Shown piece by piece: positions 21,950 through 34,195 of a stretch of 64,000 nucleotides of DNA. Positions within the stretch are counted from its first letter, which is position 1. Every line of letters begins with the position of its first letter. The notes below the pieces were generated by a model, which ran no database searches, was not told where the DNA came from, and saw only the letters and a list, made by a program, of their open reading frames with translations. A program made the position numbers and the translations under genes. This stretch comes from Corylus avellana (taxonomy: Eukaryota > Streptophyta > Magnoliopsida > Fagales > Betulaceae), in assembly GCF_901000735.1 (NCBI RefSeq), contig NC_081547.1, positions 14,552,739 through 14,616,738 on the forward strand, read 5' to 3'.

Positions 21950-22692
21950 AATAATGTGACGTTTCAGCGGACTTGTACATTTTTTTTCTTCACTATTTTG
22001 TTAGCCGACCTATACATAAAGGTATTACTAATATGAATGATTTGTTTAGAATTAATGCATGCAATACTTATATAGCCGATTTTATTTTATTTTTTTTGGA
22101 TGACCTATTTGACTGATTATGAGTATTAATGTAGTATGTTTTTAAATTTTAAATGTTGGCTTCTATAGTTTTGGAGAGTAGTAAATTCCGAGAAAATAAT
22201 ATAATACATTAATTTTTTAACTTAATGAAATCTCATATAAGGAAAATTCTTGAAATATAATTAAATGCCCATAAAATTAATTAAGCTAATTTAATGATCG
22301 GTTCAATTTTACTTCAAAGACCAGTTTTTTACTTAAAAAAGGGTTCACTCTTTAAAAATGATGTATTCAATGTTCAAAAATTATGTCTTAAAAAACCAAT
22401 TTAGCCTTTAGAAAAAAAATGGATTCACGTCATACGTCGCAAATTTAAGGCACTTTTAAGGAGGGTTTTGGCTATTATATATACATATACATATGATATG
22501 ATTAGCATTGTGAGATAGTGATGGATAAAAGTATAGTTTTAAACATTACACTCTTTTAATAGAATAAGAGTAATGATAAACACCATACATTTACATCGCT
22601 ATGCTAACATGAGAAGGTTTAACAAGGGCTACTACAAACTACTACGTTAGCGTAGCGAGTAAGATCAAAGTGGGGGTAAGTGTATTGCGTAT
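21950..22692. other. AT-rich intergenic DNA
   Basis: No gene or known repeat is recognised. An imperfect inverted repeat (CATCGCTATGCTAAC at about 22595 and GTTAGCGTAGCGAG near 22645) may be a further small MITE. Confidence 0.5.
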
Positions 22693-22871
22693 GAGTAATT
22701 CTAAATACTCATATCACATTCCACTCTCATATCAATTAGCTGATGTGGCAATGTCCATCAGCTCTTGATTTTTTTTTTCTTTAATAAAGGTTGATTTAAT
22801 GATGGATGGATACTTCCACATCAATCTTGTGATATATGAGTGAGATATGAGATGATTATGTAACATTACTC
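22693..22871. mobile_element. MITE with about 70-bp inverted arms
   Basis: The left arm begins GAGTAAT and the right arm ends ATTACTC; about 67 bases on each side are imperfectly complementary (for example GATGTGGCAATGTCCATC with GATGTGGAAGTATCCATC). Total length about 179 bp. The arms could fold into a long hairpin. No clear target duplication. Confidence 0.65.
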
Positions 22872-22999
22872 TTTGTATATAGCATTTCCCTTAGAGTAAT
22901 GCTAGAAACAACACTTTCATCACACCACTATCATACTCTACTCACATTGCAATTTGAATAAAAATTTAGTTTCTCGCAATATCCTTCTAAATATTTTTT
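22872..22999. other. AT-rich intergenic DNA
   Basis: Includes a further GAGTAATGCTAGAAACAAC sequence resembling a MITE end without a partner. Nothing else is recognised. Confidence 0.4.
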
Positions 23000-25900
23000 T
23001 TTTAAAAAAAATGTAGGCAACTCTGAAAATATATAAATGACTCCAAAATAAACCTAGAGGGGGGTGAATAGGTGTTTATCAAAAATAATGTGGAATTAAA
23101 ACTAAGAAACATGCAACAATCAATCACAAAAATATGTAAAGCAATAAAGCAGATAGACACAAATATTTTGGTGACGAAGTGGAAACCTTTAAAGAACCCT
23201 TCAAAAGGAAAAACCACTCTGGGGCAGCCAAACCCAAAATCATGCACTATAGAAGAAGGAGAAATTATAAGTTGTTCATACTTACAAAAGCTTTGTAGTT
23301 GATACAGGCTTGTCTAGACAAGTGACCCTTCTTGCCTTCTACCGCAATAGTTCCCCCAGAACCTTTGGAAACTTCTTCTACTGATTCCCCATGCCAGAAC
23401 CTCTGGTAGGCTACTTGATTGTCATTGAAGAACAACTTCTCAAATATTAGCAACACTCTAAGAGAAATTTATCGCTCATGCTCGGAATCTCTAAAAATTA
23501 TCTTTTAGCACAATATAGAATTTGCCCCTTAGTTGCTTAGAAAATTCATGCCCAGAAAAGCTATATATATATAGGCAATTAAGATTTAGGTTTCCTTGTT
23601 GAAAAAAGGAACCCTAATATGAAAAAACTGAGGTTGCGTTCTGTAATGCCCCGTGGAAATCAATTAATTGGTAACTGACTACATGGTTCATCTCCCAGCC
23701 CATATCCCTCATGGGACAAGACTCAGGGATCATTATCTCACATATATAGTAGAATACAATGGAAGACTTTAAACTACAGGGATAGAAAGCAATAACTAAA
23801 TTATACAAGTATAATTACCATAGTAGAATAAAACATCATATCATAAATAAGTCATCAAATGTATGGTCAAAAAACAATTATCAAAATAACATATTACTAC
23901 CCCAAATCATTGTCTAAAAATAAGATAATAAGATTAATGCCTAATCGTAAGTAGTGCAAGCATGATCATTATTTCTATCATCTCTGCTAGGATAGTCCCT
24001 CCATCGTCCCACATAGACTTTAGCCAAATAGGGTTCCATGTCTTCAAAAATGACCTGAATCAGGTCCTACACAATCACCACGATCCAGTTGAAGGCATTC
24101 TTCTCTACTCTAGCTAAACCATGCAATTTATACAAAATAGGAGGCAAAATAAAAAGGGGTAAGTCCACGGACTTAGTGAGAGATAATGCACACAATACCC
24201 GTGCCATTTAGAGATGAACTCCGTTTGGTAAAGTATGCAACCGTTTGAGTATGCCAGTAATCCATGAATGCAATATAGATATAATACATGCTTATAGTAT
24301 GAGAAACAGTGATAGTTCAACAGTATGGTCTACTCGAGATATTACCCCTTCTCAGCAGGGTTGGTGCTGTCCCGAGGGACCTGTAATATAATATTGGTGC
24401 CCCGACCATTGTACGCTACTGTCCATAACACTAGCAGCCCAACCAAATCCGACCTCAGGTGTCCCACGTTACTAATGATATACGTCTTGTAGTGACCGCC
24501 CGTTACAACCATCGGATCCAAGGCCCATATATCACTCACATATTTGACCATAAAGTTAACATGTATAGTAAGCCCATGGCCATTATCCCGCACGTACCGG
24601 TGTACCATGTCATACAATGCAATTAATCCTATCCGTATTTTACATGCATGCTTTTACAAAACTCAATGTCATTATCTTGTTAAGTAGCACCTTTTCACAA
24701 ATGATAGAGTTCATGGTGTAACAAAGTGTATATCGTGAGAGTTGTAAATATGCATGTTTTGGTACACAAAATAGTCGTGCAATGCGAGAAAATAAATGGT
24801 GAGCATTATGTGAGTTAAAACTCACCTGGGTCGAACAAGTTCTCCGAGTATTCCTCCAAACAATCCAGGTTCTCTAAATCTGTGGAAAACCTTCCATTAG
24901 TCCTAAGTCCAACTAAAATGAACCTGAGACTTGAAAATGAAGGTCATAAGGTGTTCGGTCAAAGAGGCATTCATCTAGACGTCTCTGGTCGATCACTCAT
25001 TCCTAGGGGCGAGTGTTCGGTCAGTGAGGTTTAGGTAGAACCTCATTTGGTCCAAATACTTCTCGAGCCTTTCCCGACTAGTCCTAAGGCCATAAAAAAG
25101 TTTTCTAACACCTTTCAACCAGAACAATGTCTCCAAATAACAAGATTAAACCTAAACGGAAAGGAAAACTTAAGACGATATTAAAGCTTAAACCTCTATA
25201 CAATCACCAACAAAGCTATTGAAAACAAGAACTAGCATAACAACCTAACAAAACGCAACAGAAAGGGCAGAGGTTCCCCTGACAAGCAAGTCCTCCAAGA
25301 AGCACCTCCTTCTTCATCAAGGACACCAAGGAAACTCTCACAATCTCACAACCTCTCAAGAACCAAACCAATAGAGCTTCCTTAAGGCTTTAGAGGCTAA
25401 AATAACTCTAAAGAATGAATGGGGGCTGGGTTTAAATAGAGGGAAAAAGCTGTGGGTGCTGCAAAAGATCTCTAAAATGGTGTGAGCACTCATGTGCTAC
25501 AACATCGAGTGTTCGTGTACTATTTATCCAATGGTTTTGAGTTGTAGGTAGCACGCGCGGGCGAAAACCAACAGTCAAAAAAAAGTAAACGAGCGCTCGT
25601 TTTGGTCCCCATACGAATGCTCGTGTACTATTCACTACGGGTTAAAAATGCTTTTTAGACGTACAATTGGGTATTGCACAAGGTGAATAACACTGTTCAT
25701 ACAAGCGCTCGTGTGGTCCACGGGGCAAGCGCTCGTGTACTGTAGCTCTGAAATCCAAAAATTTCAAAAATGCCCCTCCAGGTGTCCCTAGTGACCCAAA
25801 TTTTAAATTATCCCCCTAACTAAGCTACTTAAGCCAAGTTAATTATTTGGGTCACTACACGTTCGGATGCCTGAAGGTCCCATTCGAACGCATCTAGGGT

Positions 25901-26315
25901 TATAAAGAAATCCAGGTTGAAGTTGGAAAACCCTAAAACAGCAACTGACAGATTCCGTTTAGACGATCTTGATACCCGTTCGGACACAGCTATGTCAAAA
26001 TCTTTTCTAGACACTTCTTGTCCGAACCCACATCGAACAGCCTTGCAAATGGAGCTCTCTAAATTGTCCAACGAAGGCCCAGTGAATGAAGCTCTCTTGT
26101 TTTACTATGGTCAACATCCATTCGGATGGACCATTGAATAGACTCTTGAAATACCAGCCGTTCAGGCACCAACGAATGCTCCAGTGAACGAGGCCTTTTG
26201 AAATGACACTGAGGCTTGCCATTTGAACTACACCGAATGCTCCTGGTACCAAAGATCTAAATAAAGAACAATTACAAAGTTTGAGTACTGAGTTAGCCAA
26301 TAAAAATAACTAACA
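23000..26315 (-). repeat. LTR-like repeat interrupted by a solo LTR (left edge uncertain)
   Basis: The right edge reads TGTTAGTTATT on the minus strand, a common LTR start. A possible TATA box (TATATATATAG) lies near 23563-23575, with U3-like sequence to its right (25860-26315) carrying repeated CGTTCGGA / ATTCGAACG motifs. The left part contains CCTAGAGGGGGGTGAATAGG, a sequence seen in many plant LTR repeats. The two parts join directly once the solo LTR is removed. Family not assigned. Confidence 0.5.
23642..25859 (-). mobile_element. 2.2-kb solo LTR (TSD CGTTC)
   Basis: A 2218-bp repeat with TG...CA ends (plus strand TGTAATGCCCC to GGTCACTACA) lies between CGTTC at 23637-23641 and 25860-25864. 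The TATA box on the minus strand (CTATTTAAACC) is at about 25428-25439. No PBS, PPT or coding region is present, so it is a solo LTR. Length and the TGTAGTGACCC start (minus strand) suggest a long-LTR gypsy family such as Tekay/Del, an inference. U3 carries repeated GCTCGTGTACT motifs (25500-25740). Confidence 0.85.
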
Positions 26316-26617
26316 TACTCCATTCGAAAGTTTATTTATTATTGATCTCATGATCTAAGCGTAGTTTTTAGTAATTAAAAGTTGTGTTTAGGAAATGGTG
26401 AAGTTCTATATGTGAAATATTTTACTAAAATATGAGGTAAATGATGGAGTAAAAGTTCAAATTTTAAATCTCTAGACTCTAATATCAGGTTAAATAATTG
26501 TTTATATCCAAAAGTTAAATTAAAAGAAAATAATAATTTTAATATTTTAATATAATATGCGCATACTTAAATATATAGTACAAGACATTGGATGTAGCAT
26601 CCCACAATGCTTGGATT
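26316..26617. other. AT-rich spacer
   Basis: No feature is recognised between the LTR-like repeat and element E. Confidence 0.5.
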
Positions 26618-29321
26618 TGTTAAGTGCTAAAATATTATTATTTTTAGCCCTTAACTTACATGTTTTAATCCTTTAGTTTTAGTTACTTAGGCCATTTTAA
26701 TTCTTTTATGTGTTTTCTTTGATTTTGTAGGTCATTGGAAGAAAAAGAAGCAAACTCAGAAGTTTTGGATAGAAAAGGAGCTATTTTGGATTATGGAAGG
26801 CTCTGGTAGAGCGATCAATCGCAAGGGAGCTACAATCGAGTACACTTAAGGCGAGGATGGCACATTGCAAGGCAACCACGATCAAGTGCAAGCATCAGGA
26901 GGATTGATCGCTAACCTACGATCGATTGCACATGGGCTGCGATCGAGTGCACCCGTGCGTGATGGCCAAGACAGCTGCCAGCCCTGTTATGGAAATAGCA
27001 CTTTTAGGGTTTTGTAGCTTAGTGCGAACTAGGGCTCGAACCCTACAATTTTTAGGAGTTCTAGAGTATTCCTAAAAGCCTATTGATAAGTGCTAAAATA
27101 TTCATATTTTCAGCCCTTAACTTGCATGTTTTAATCCTTTGGTTTTAGTTAATTAGGTCATTTTAATTCATTTTTTGTGTTTTTTCATACTTTTGCAGGC
27201 TTTTGGAAGAAAATGAAGTAAATCTAGATGATTTGGGGTAAAAGAGAGAAGATGGGAAAAATTGGAGCTCCCTGACACTGCGATCGATCATAGGGTACCT
27301 GTGATCAAGCGCAATACCAAAGGGGACACAGCACAAATCAGGCTAGGAGCGATCGAGCGCATGACAAAAGAAGAATCGATCGCAGACCTGCGATTGAGCA
27401 CACACGGGCTGCGATTGATCTCACCCGTGCGCAGGAGACACATCAAGTGGTGGCCAGAATGTCCCTCTCTCCATATTAGGGTTTTCCAACTCCCAATTGT
27501 AATAGGTATCAAAACCCTACGAAATCCCTAGGTTTACTACTTTCTCAAGGACTTCTAAAACCTATAAATAGGCCTTTAAGCCTCTAGAATACATATACTT
27601 TGTAAGGAGAAGAAGAGGAGCTCTTGAAGTTCAAGTCTCAGGTTTATTCTCTTCCTCTCTTTTATTTTATTTTATGAAGATGTTTAACATCAATTTTATG
27701 TGTAGCTAATTTAATTAGTAGGGCTAGATTGAAGCCCTAGTTTTGTTTAGTTAATATTTCAATATTGGCACCCTTGTGATGATCTTGTTGTGCTATTTAA
27801 CTTGATTAATGCCTACTTGCATGAATTCCTCATATGTGTGTGCCTGATCAACATATGCATGTGGTATGGACTAGTTAGTTAAATCAATTTGGATGGCCGA
27901 GTCCTGGGTTTAACATAAGTAACAAAAGAATCCACACCGCGATTCTTGGGTTAATCAACATGGGGAACCGGGAGTATATGCCATGCCCTAGGCCTCATGT
28001 GTTTGTCGATTTCCATAGAGTATATGCTTTTCTAAGGAACAACTTAGTATACATCATGCTAAATCTCTTAGAAAAGAAAAGAGTTAGAGATTACACCATG
28101 CCTAACTCGTTGCATAGGGAAATCTATAGCCTTAGGAGTATACGCCATTCCCTTAGGTTGACAAACATTAGATATGCATAACATGATCAAAGCATTGGCA
28201 TATTGTTACATTAGCTAATTATAATTAGTGGGGGATATCAAAGCCCTACCTTTTATTATCATCACTTAAACAATCAATCTTTGTTTTACTTAAGGAATTT
28301 ATTTTTAAACATAAATTCAACAATCCTTGTGGGAATGATCCTGTACGTTCACCGTATACTATTATGTTGACCTTGTGCACTTACAGGTAAAACGTACAAT
28401 TATTTACCTATTAATTTAGGTAGATATTTTGCACATCACCTATAAATAGACCCTTAAGCCTCTAGAATAGGTATACTTTGTAAGGAGAAGAATTGGAGCT
28501 CTTAAACTTCAAGTTTCGGGTTTATTCTTTTCCTTTCTTTTATTTTATTTTATGAAAATGTTTAACATCAACTACATGTGTAACTAATTTATTTAGTAGG
28601 GCTAGATTGAAGCCCTAGTTATGTTTAGTTGATATTCAATATTGGCACCTTTATGATGATCTTGTTGTGATATCTAAATTGATTAATTCCTGTTTTCATG
28701 AATTCCTCATATGTGTGTGCCTGATTAACATGTGCATGTGGTCTGGACTAGTTAGTTAAATCAATTTGGATGACCGAGTCCTGGGTTAACATAAGTAACA
28801 AAAGTAATCCACACCAGGTTCTTGGGTTAATCAACATGGGGAACCGGGAGTAAACACCATGCTCTAGGCCTCATGTGTTTGTTGATTTCCATAGAATATA
28901 TGCTTTCCTAAAAAACAACTTAGTATACACCCATGCTAAATCCTTTAAGAACGAAAAGAGTTAGAGTATACACCCATGCCTAACTCGTTGCATAGGGAAA
29001 TCTATAGCTTAAGAATTATACACCTATGCCCTTAGGTTGACAAACATTAGATATACATAACATGATCAAAACATTGGCATATTGACATATTATGTAAATA
29101 TAATTAGCGGTGGATATCAAAGCCCTACCTTTTTATCATTATCAACTCAATCCAATCTTTTGTTTTATTTTACCTTGGGAGTTTAATTTAGACAAAATTC
29201 AGCAATCCTCGTGGGAATGACCCCGTATTTGCACACTATACAACTGTTTTGACCTCGTGCACTTGCGGGTAAAACATCTAATTATTTGTGTATTAATTTA
29301 GGTAAGTATTTCTGAACAACA
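26618..29321 (+). repeat. Element E 5' LTR, split by a solo LTR
   Basis: It starts TGTTAAGTGC and ends GAACAACA just before the PBS. The LTR itself is 26618-27083 plus 28444-29321; the rest is the nested solo LTR and its target copy. The split lies at CCTATAAATAG, the TATA box, which the target duplication restored on the right side (28439-28449). The U3 upstream of the box is displaced by 1.36 kb. Confidence 0.9.
27084..28438 (+). mobile_element. Solo LTR inside element E 5' LTR (TSD CCTAT)
   Basis: 1355 bp from TGATAAGTGC to TTTTGCACATCA, flanked by CCTAT at 27079-27083 and 28439-28443. U3 has CGATCG motifs (27280-27430). A CTATAAATAG TATA box lies near 27563. Four copies of the internal motif are each one base shorter than in the other LTRs (27973, 28046, 28088, 28137). 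Its ends resemble those of LTRs in L and at 36234. Confidence 0.95.
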
Positions 29322-29608
29322 AGTTTTTGGCGCCGTTGACGGGGATTGTGGCGAATTTTGTTTGGGATTAATTTCCTTTAGTTTTGTTGTTTTAATTTTC
29401 AATTTTAATTTTGTTGTTATCAAAAATCAAAAAGATTTTCTATTTTTCCTAACTTTTCTGTTTTCTATTTCAGGGTGCGGACTTGTGATTTTGTTACTGC
29501 GATAGAACGTCAACCGAGTGCGATCAAGCGCACCAACCTGCGATCGAACGCAGTCCCAGGGAGCATCCAAACCAGCAACACTGAAGCTGCTTTGACTGAA
29601 GAAGCAAC
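29322..29608 (+). other. Element E PBS and leader
   Basis: PBS TGGCGCCGTTGACGGGGAT at 29328-29346, one mismatch to the tRNA-Asp complement. The leader carries CGATCG motifs (29500-29560) and ends with a sequence matching the A leader up to the F insertion point. Confidence 0.88.
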
Positions 29609-30910
29609 TGTTGTTCACAATTACCTACCTAAATTAATAGGTAAATAGCTGGATGTTTTACCCGCAAGTGCACAAGGTCAACATAGTAGTATAGTGTGCA
29701 AATACGGGGTCATTCCCACGAGAATTGCTTAATCTTGTCTTAAAATCAATTCCCAAAGTAAAATAAAACAAGAGATTGGATTTAAATTGATAATGATAAA
29801 AAGGTAGGGTTTTGATATCCACCACTAATTATATTAAGCCTAATATATCAATATGCCAATGTTTTGATCAAGTTATGTCTATCTAATGTTTGTCAACCTA
29901 AGGGCATGGGTGTATACTCCTTAAGCTATAGATTTTCCTAAGCAACGAGTTAGGCATGGGTGTATGCTAAGTTGTTCTCTAGGAAAGCATATATTCTGTG
30001 GAAATCGACAAACACATGAGGCCTAGGGCATGGGTGTATACTCCTGGTTCCCCGTGTTGATTAACCAAAGAACCCAGTGTGGATTACTTTTGTTACTTAT
30101 GCTAAACCCAGGACTCGGTCATCCAAATTTATTTAACTAACTAATCCATATCACATGCACATGTTGATCAGGCACACACATATGAGGAATTCATGAAACT
30201 AGTTATTAATCAATTTAGATATCATAACAAGATCACCACAAAGGCGCCAATATTGAATATTAACAAAACATAACTAGGGCTTCAATCTAGCTCTACTAAT
30301 TAAATTAGTTACACATAAAGTTGATGTTAAACATCTTCATAAAATAAAAAAAGAAAGGAAAAGAATAAACCCGAGACTAGAACTTGAAGAGCTCCAATTC
30401 TTCTCCTTCAAAAGCATACCTATTATAGAGGCTTAATGGTCTATTTATAGGCTTTAGAAGTCCTTGACAAACTAGTAAACCTAGGGATTTCATAGGGTTT
30501 CAAAACCTATTACAATTGGGAGATGGAAAATATGGAAATATTAGCATTCTGGCCTCCACTTGATATGTCCTCTGCGCACCAGTGTAATCGATCGCAACTA
30601 GTGTGCGCTCGATCGCGGGTCTGCGATCGAGCCTCTTATGTTGTCCACTCGTGCCCTGCATCATGCTTTGTCTTCTCTGGTACTGCGCTTGATCGCAAGG
30701 AACCTGTGATCGATCGCAATGTCAGAGGCTTCCACTTTTCCTATCTTCTCTCTTTGAGCCCAAATCTTCCCGATTTACTTCATTTTCTTCCAAAAGCCTG
30801 CAAAAGTATGGAAAACACAAAAAGGAATTAAAATTGCCTAATTAACTAAAACCAAAGGATTAAAACATGTAAGTTAAGGGCTGAGAATATGAATATTTTA
30901 GTACTTAACA
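29609..30910 (-). repeat. Element F 3' LTR
   Basis: 1302 bp, plus-strand edges TGTTGTTCAC and GTACTTAACA, with the PPT to its right. One of the four internal motif copies has been lost by a deletion near 29965. CGATCG motifs lie at 30580-30720. Confidence 0.9.
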
Positions 30911-32375
30911 CACCCCCAAACTTACATATTGCTAGTCCCTTAGCAATACAAAACTAATAACAAAACTGAAAAAAAAAAAAAAAAGAGAACAAAAAGATAA
31001 ATCCATCTTTCGTGGGATGTACGATTGCATTTAGCATATGCAACAAGCCTTTTAAACCTCTCGGAATTCCCTAAAGGACGAGTGAAGTCTCGTGAGGGTT
31101 TTCCAGAAATGTTACCCACAAACATCATGCACAGTTCATGTTATCCCAGAAATTAAAGTATTAGTTCAAGATTATGATTTTCATTCATAAGCAAGCTTAA
31201 AAAGATTAATTCCATCTTCAGAATGAATTGGAACCTCAAAGTGTATTACTTACAAAGAACATACTAAATCATCACAAGTTTGAAATTTTTGTACAGTGAA
31301 TTAGCACAAAATTATGAGGCTTCCAAATCTTTCCAACATGTAATGTCTCCATCTCTCAAAATTCATTGAAATTCCTATTAGAATGAACAACCATGGCATA
31401 TTTCCTTTTCTCTTTTTTTTTTTTTTCCTTTTTCTTTTTTTTTTTTTTTTTTTTTGTCAGGTTGTGCAATGCTTGGTTCCTTTAATCTTTCTAATTGACA
31501 CTTGTACTGAGTGTTAAGTCAATGACTCCTAAACCAGATGGTTTTAGGGCATTAGGTGTAGAGACACCCCTAAGGACCTACTAACTCTAGTAAAAAACGC
31601 TATGAAACCAAACTAACCATAACATTGATCAAATCAACATTTCTCACCTTTTGACATTGATCAGATCAACATTTCTCACCTTTTCCAGTTACTCAGAGAA
31701 AAGCCATCAATGATCATTTATTTCATTCATTTTTTTTTCAATATATATGCCACAGTGTCATCTAATAAGTCATCCAATTTCAACCAAGATATAGAAGCAC
31801 ACATATCAGACCTCATGTCATACCTCACAGATTATGTGCTAATGTGCTTTGTGCGATTAGATCAAACATGTGATTTTTCAACTGTCCTCAACAAGTAATC
31901 AAACTAACAGATTCACTCATCAGATCATGTGTTTAAAATTTTAAGCTCACAGATGAATTCAAGCCACCATTCTTTTAGATTAGCTTAAAATTTTAGGGCA
32001 AACATGAACATGCATAATTTTTTTTTTTTTTCTCTTATCAAACAAAAATAAAATAACACTGAATTTTTTTTCTCATAAACAATAAAAATAAAAATAAAAT
32101 AAAACTGGGACAAAGTATGTGTAAAGTGCCTCTCATACCCCCAAACTTAAATTACACATTGTCTCCATTGTGTCTATAACATGGAAAGAATTTACCCAGG
32201 AGATGGACGAAACTGTCTGGAATAGCATGACTCATAGCATACCCCCAAACTTGAAGTGAAGCACACTTGTCCCTGCAAAATAAGAAAACACAAAAACAAA
32301 TAAAAGGAAACAAAACTAAAGATAAAAAGATGAAATGAAAATACACAAATACAAAAATAAAATAACAAGATAATT
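30911..32375 (-). other. Element F 3' untranslated region with three purine tracts
   Basis: Reverse copies of AAGTTTGGGGGTRTG lie at 30911-30923 (the PPT), 32134-32148 and 32238-32252. T-rich low-complexity tracts are at 31415-31456 and near 32020. No gene is recognised. Confidence 0.8.
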
Positions 32376-33167
32376 ATGGGGTGCCTCCCATGAGCGCTAA
32401 GTTTAACGTCTTCAACCAGACTGTGGTCCTTGCTCAAAGCAGTTCCGAAGAAGATGCTTGGTTCAGGAATTTTGCCGAACACCTGGGGTGCACTGTGATG
32501 ACCAAGGTTGCTAAGGCACGGCAACGACTACCCAAAACCCTTGCAAAAGATGAAAATCCAACCACAAAGATGCAAATGGGGGTGGAGAAACACCCACAAT
32601 TTGCAAAAATTATGTAAAAATGGAAGTTGGGGGAGTAGGAGTTAGGTGTGTGATGTGTGAAGGGAAAACGGGTTGTGTGGTTGTGTGGTGGTGTTGTGGA
32701 GGTGCGGTGAGGTGGTGGTTGAAGATCGGTGGAAGTGAGGGATAAGGTGTGGTGTGCCGGTAGAGGTGATGTGCAGTGATGGAGTGTGTACAGTGCAGGG
32801 AAGAAAAGGATGTGGGGAATGGGGGAAAGTGACTCAAAATAGGTCACGTGGCCTGCTGCCCGAGTGCGCTCGATCGCACTCGCGCAGTGGAGTGAGTGTT
32901 TGGATGATGTGCGCTCGATCGCACTGACAAAATGCAATGCAGCCAAAAGTTGGTTACTGCGCTTGATCGCACTCAGAGTGCGCTCAATCCCAGTAACAAA
33001 ATTGACCAGGGACTTGAAACATTAAAACACTAAAGTAAAATAAAACGTAAAGGAAAACAAAAACAAAATATAAATAAAACAAAATCAAATAAAACAAACA
33101 ACAAAATAAAAAGGATATGCTATGGGGTGCCTCCCATGAGCGCTAAGTTTAAGGTCTTCAGCCAGAC
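32376..33167 (-). promoter_or_regulatory. Two copies of the two-hairpin block flanking a motif region (element F)
   Basis: First copy: ATGGGGTGCCTCCCAT 32376-32391 and GTCTTCAACCAGAC 32408-32421. Second copy: 33122-33137 and GTCTTCAGCCAGAC 33154-33167. Both keep the stems GTCT/AGAC and ATGGG/CCCAT on the minus strand. Between them lie CGATCG motifs (32860-32990) and a pyrimidine-rich block. The 170-codon open frame here (32434-32946) is not called as a gene. Confidence 0.6.
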
Positions 33168-33257
33168 GGTGGTACTTTAAACTTGAAGCACCAATCTTTT
33201 CTTCTCTTGCACCAAAGGGAATGAATCTTTTCTGCTGCAAGGTGATTCCGAGTGTTT

Positions 33258-33692
33258 CTAGATTGAGGAAGACCACTCTGAGTTTCTCAAACAGTTGCTC
33301 ATCCGGTGGGGAACATGAACTGGAATATAGTAAGAAGAAAACTCAGGAAGCTTCTCTATCTTGATGTCCTCAATTGGCTCATGTGGTAGCTCTAATAGAC
33401 TTCTCTCTTGGCCTCTTGGTATTTCAGGAATAAGAACTAATGGTGAAAAAATCTTAGTGCTTTCTTCTCTTTCCTGATGTAGCTCTTCTAGAACCTTACT
33501 TTGCTCATCCTTTCCCTCTTCCATTGGATTTTCAACCACCTCTTCACTCCTTAGTGTGACAGCTTGCGCATGATAGTAGGTGCATTCTTCCTCCATATAA
33601 TGCTCATTAGGATTGGCCATCAACTGACTTTGACACTCTTCTTCTTCTTCTTCTTTAAGTGTATCTGATTTTTGCTTGAGGTGGGCCTCCAT
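33258..33692 (-). CDS. Element F ORF2: acidic protein, homologue of B ORF2
   Basis: A 144-residue frame reads MEAHLKQKSDTLKEEEEEE, CQSQLMANPNEHYMEEECTY, VVENPMEEGKDEQSKVLEEL and GQERSLLELPHEPIEDIKIE. Block order and spacing equal those of B ORF2 (14343-14720). The frame ends after a likely frameshift, as the B residues SLPDEKLLEKTQ appear here in another frame. No enzyme motif is seen. B and F diverged yet keep this frame largely open, which supports expression in the past. Confidence 0.5.
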   Translation of the reverse strand: MEAHLKQKSDTLKEEEEEECQSQLMANPNEHYMEEECTYYHAQAVTLRSEEVVENPMEEGKDEQSKVLEELHQEREESTKIFSPLVLIPEIPRGQERSLLELPHEPIEDIKIEKLPEFSSYYIPVHVPHRMSNCLRNSEWSSSI

Positions 33693-33959
33693 CCATTCAA
33701 ATGATTGCTCTCTTTACTCCATGTGGCTAAGATGAGCTGTTGTATGTTTTGCAAAGTCAGCACACTATTTTTCGAAGGCAGCAATTGCTTCTTCTAATGC
33801 AAACCTTTTTGGAGGAGGTGTTTCTTCTTGGTACTGTTGAGGCCAATCGATGGGGAATGTACTCTGCTCCTTGTCAAATTGTCCCATTCGTACTTCCAGT
33901 CTTTGAATGGCTTGATCATTTCTTTGAAACGCTTGATCGATCCTTGTATTGATTTGTTC

Positions 33960-34195
33960 TTAATCAGTCATCAATTGCTGGAGTTGGGTGGCTGGCTGAA
34001 TAGGAGAGATGTTTCGACTAGCCATGGATTTTACCAGTATATTTAATGTCTTTTGCATGGCAGCCAGCTGATCTTGTAGTGGTGGATCCGATTGAGAGGA
34101 ATATGAATGATTTCTAGGAGCTTGAGCTTGCCATGAAAGATTGGATTGTTGCTCCATGTTAAGTTACAGGAATCAAAATAGCGATTGTTCCTCAT
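33960..34195 (-). pseudogene. Element F ORF1, 3' part
   Basis: The frame reads MEQQSNLSWQAQAPRNHSYS, then LAAMQKTLNILVKSMASRNISPIQPATQLQ. The second part matches the segment before the zinc knuckle in A Gag (KLEMTFKAMTAQNISPIQQDAQLQ) and the first matches B ORF1. It is therefore Gag-derived. The solo LTR at 34196 cuts it from its 5' part. Confidence 0.6.

Noticed and set aside
24342..24617. 91-codon minus-strand ORF in the 2.2-kb solo LTR
   Set aside because: It lies wholly within an LTR bounded by a target duplication and resembles no known domain.
32434..32946. 170-codon minus-strand open frame in element F
   Set aside because: It spans one copy of the hairpin block and the CGATCG cluster; composition is explained by those noncoding repeats.
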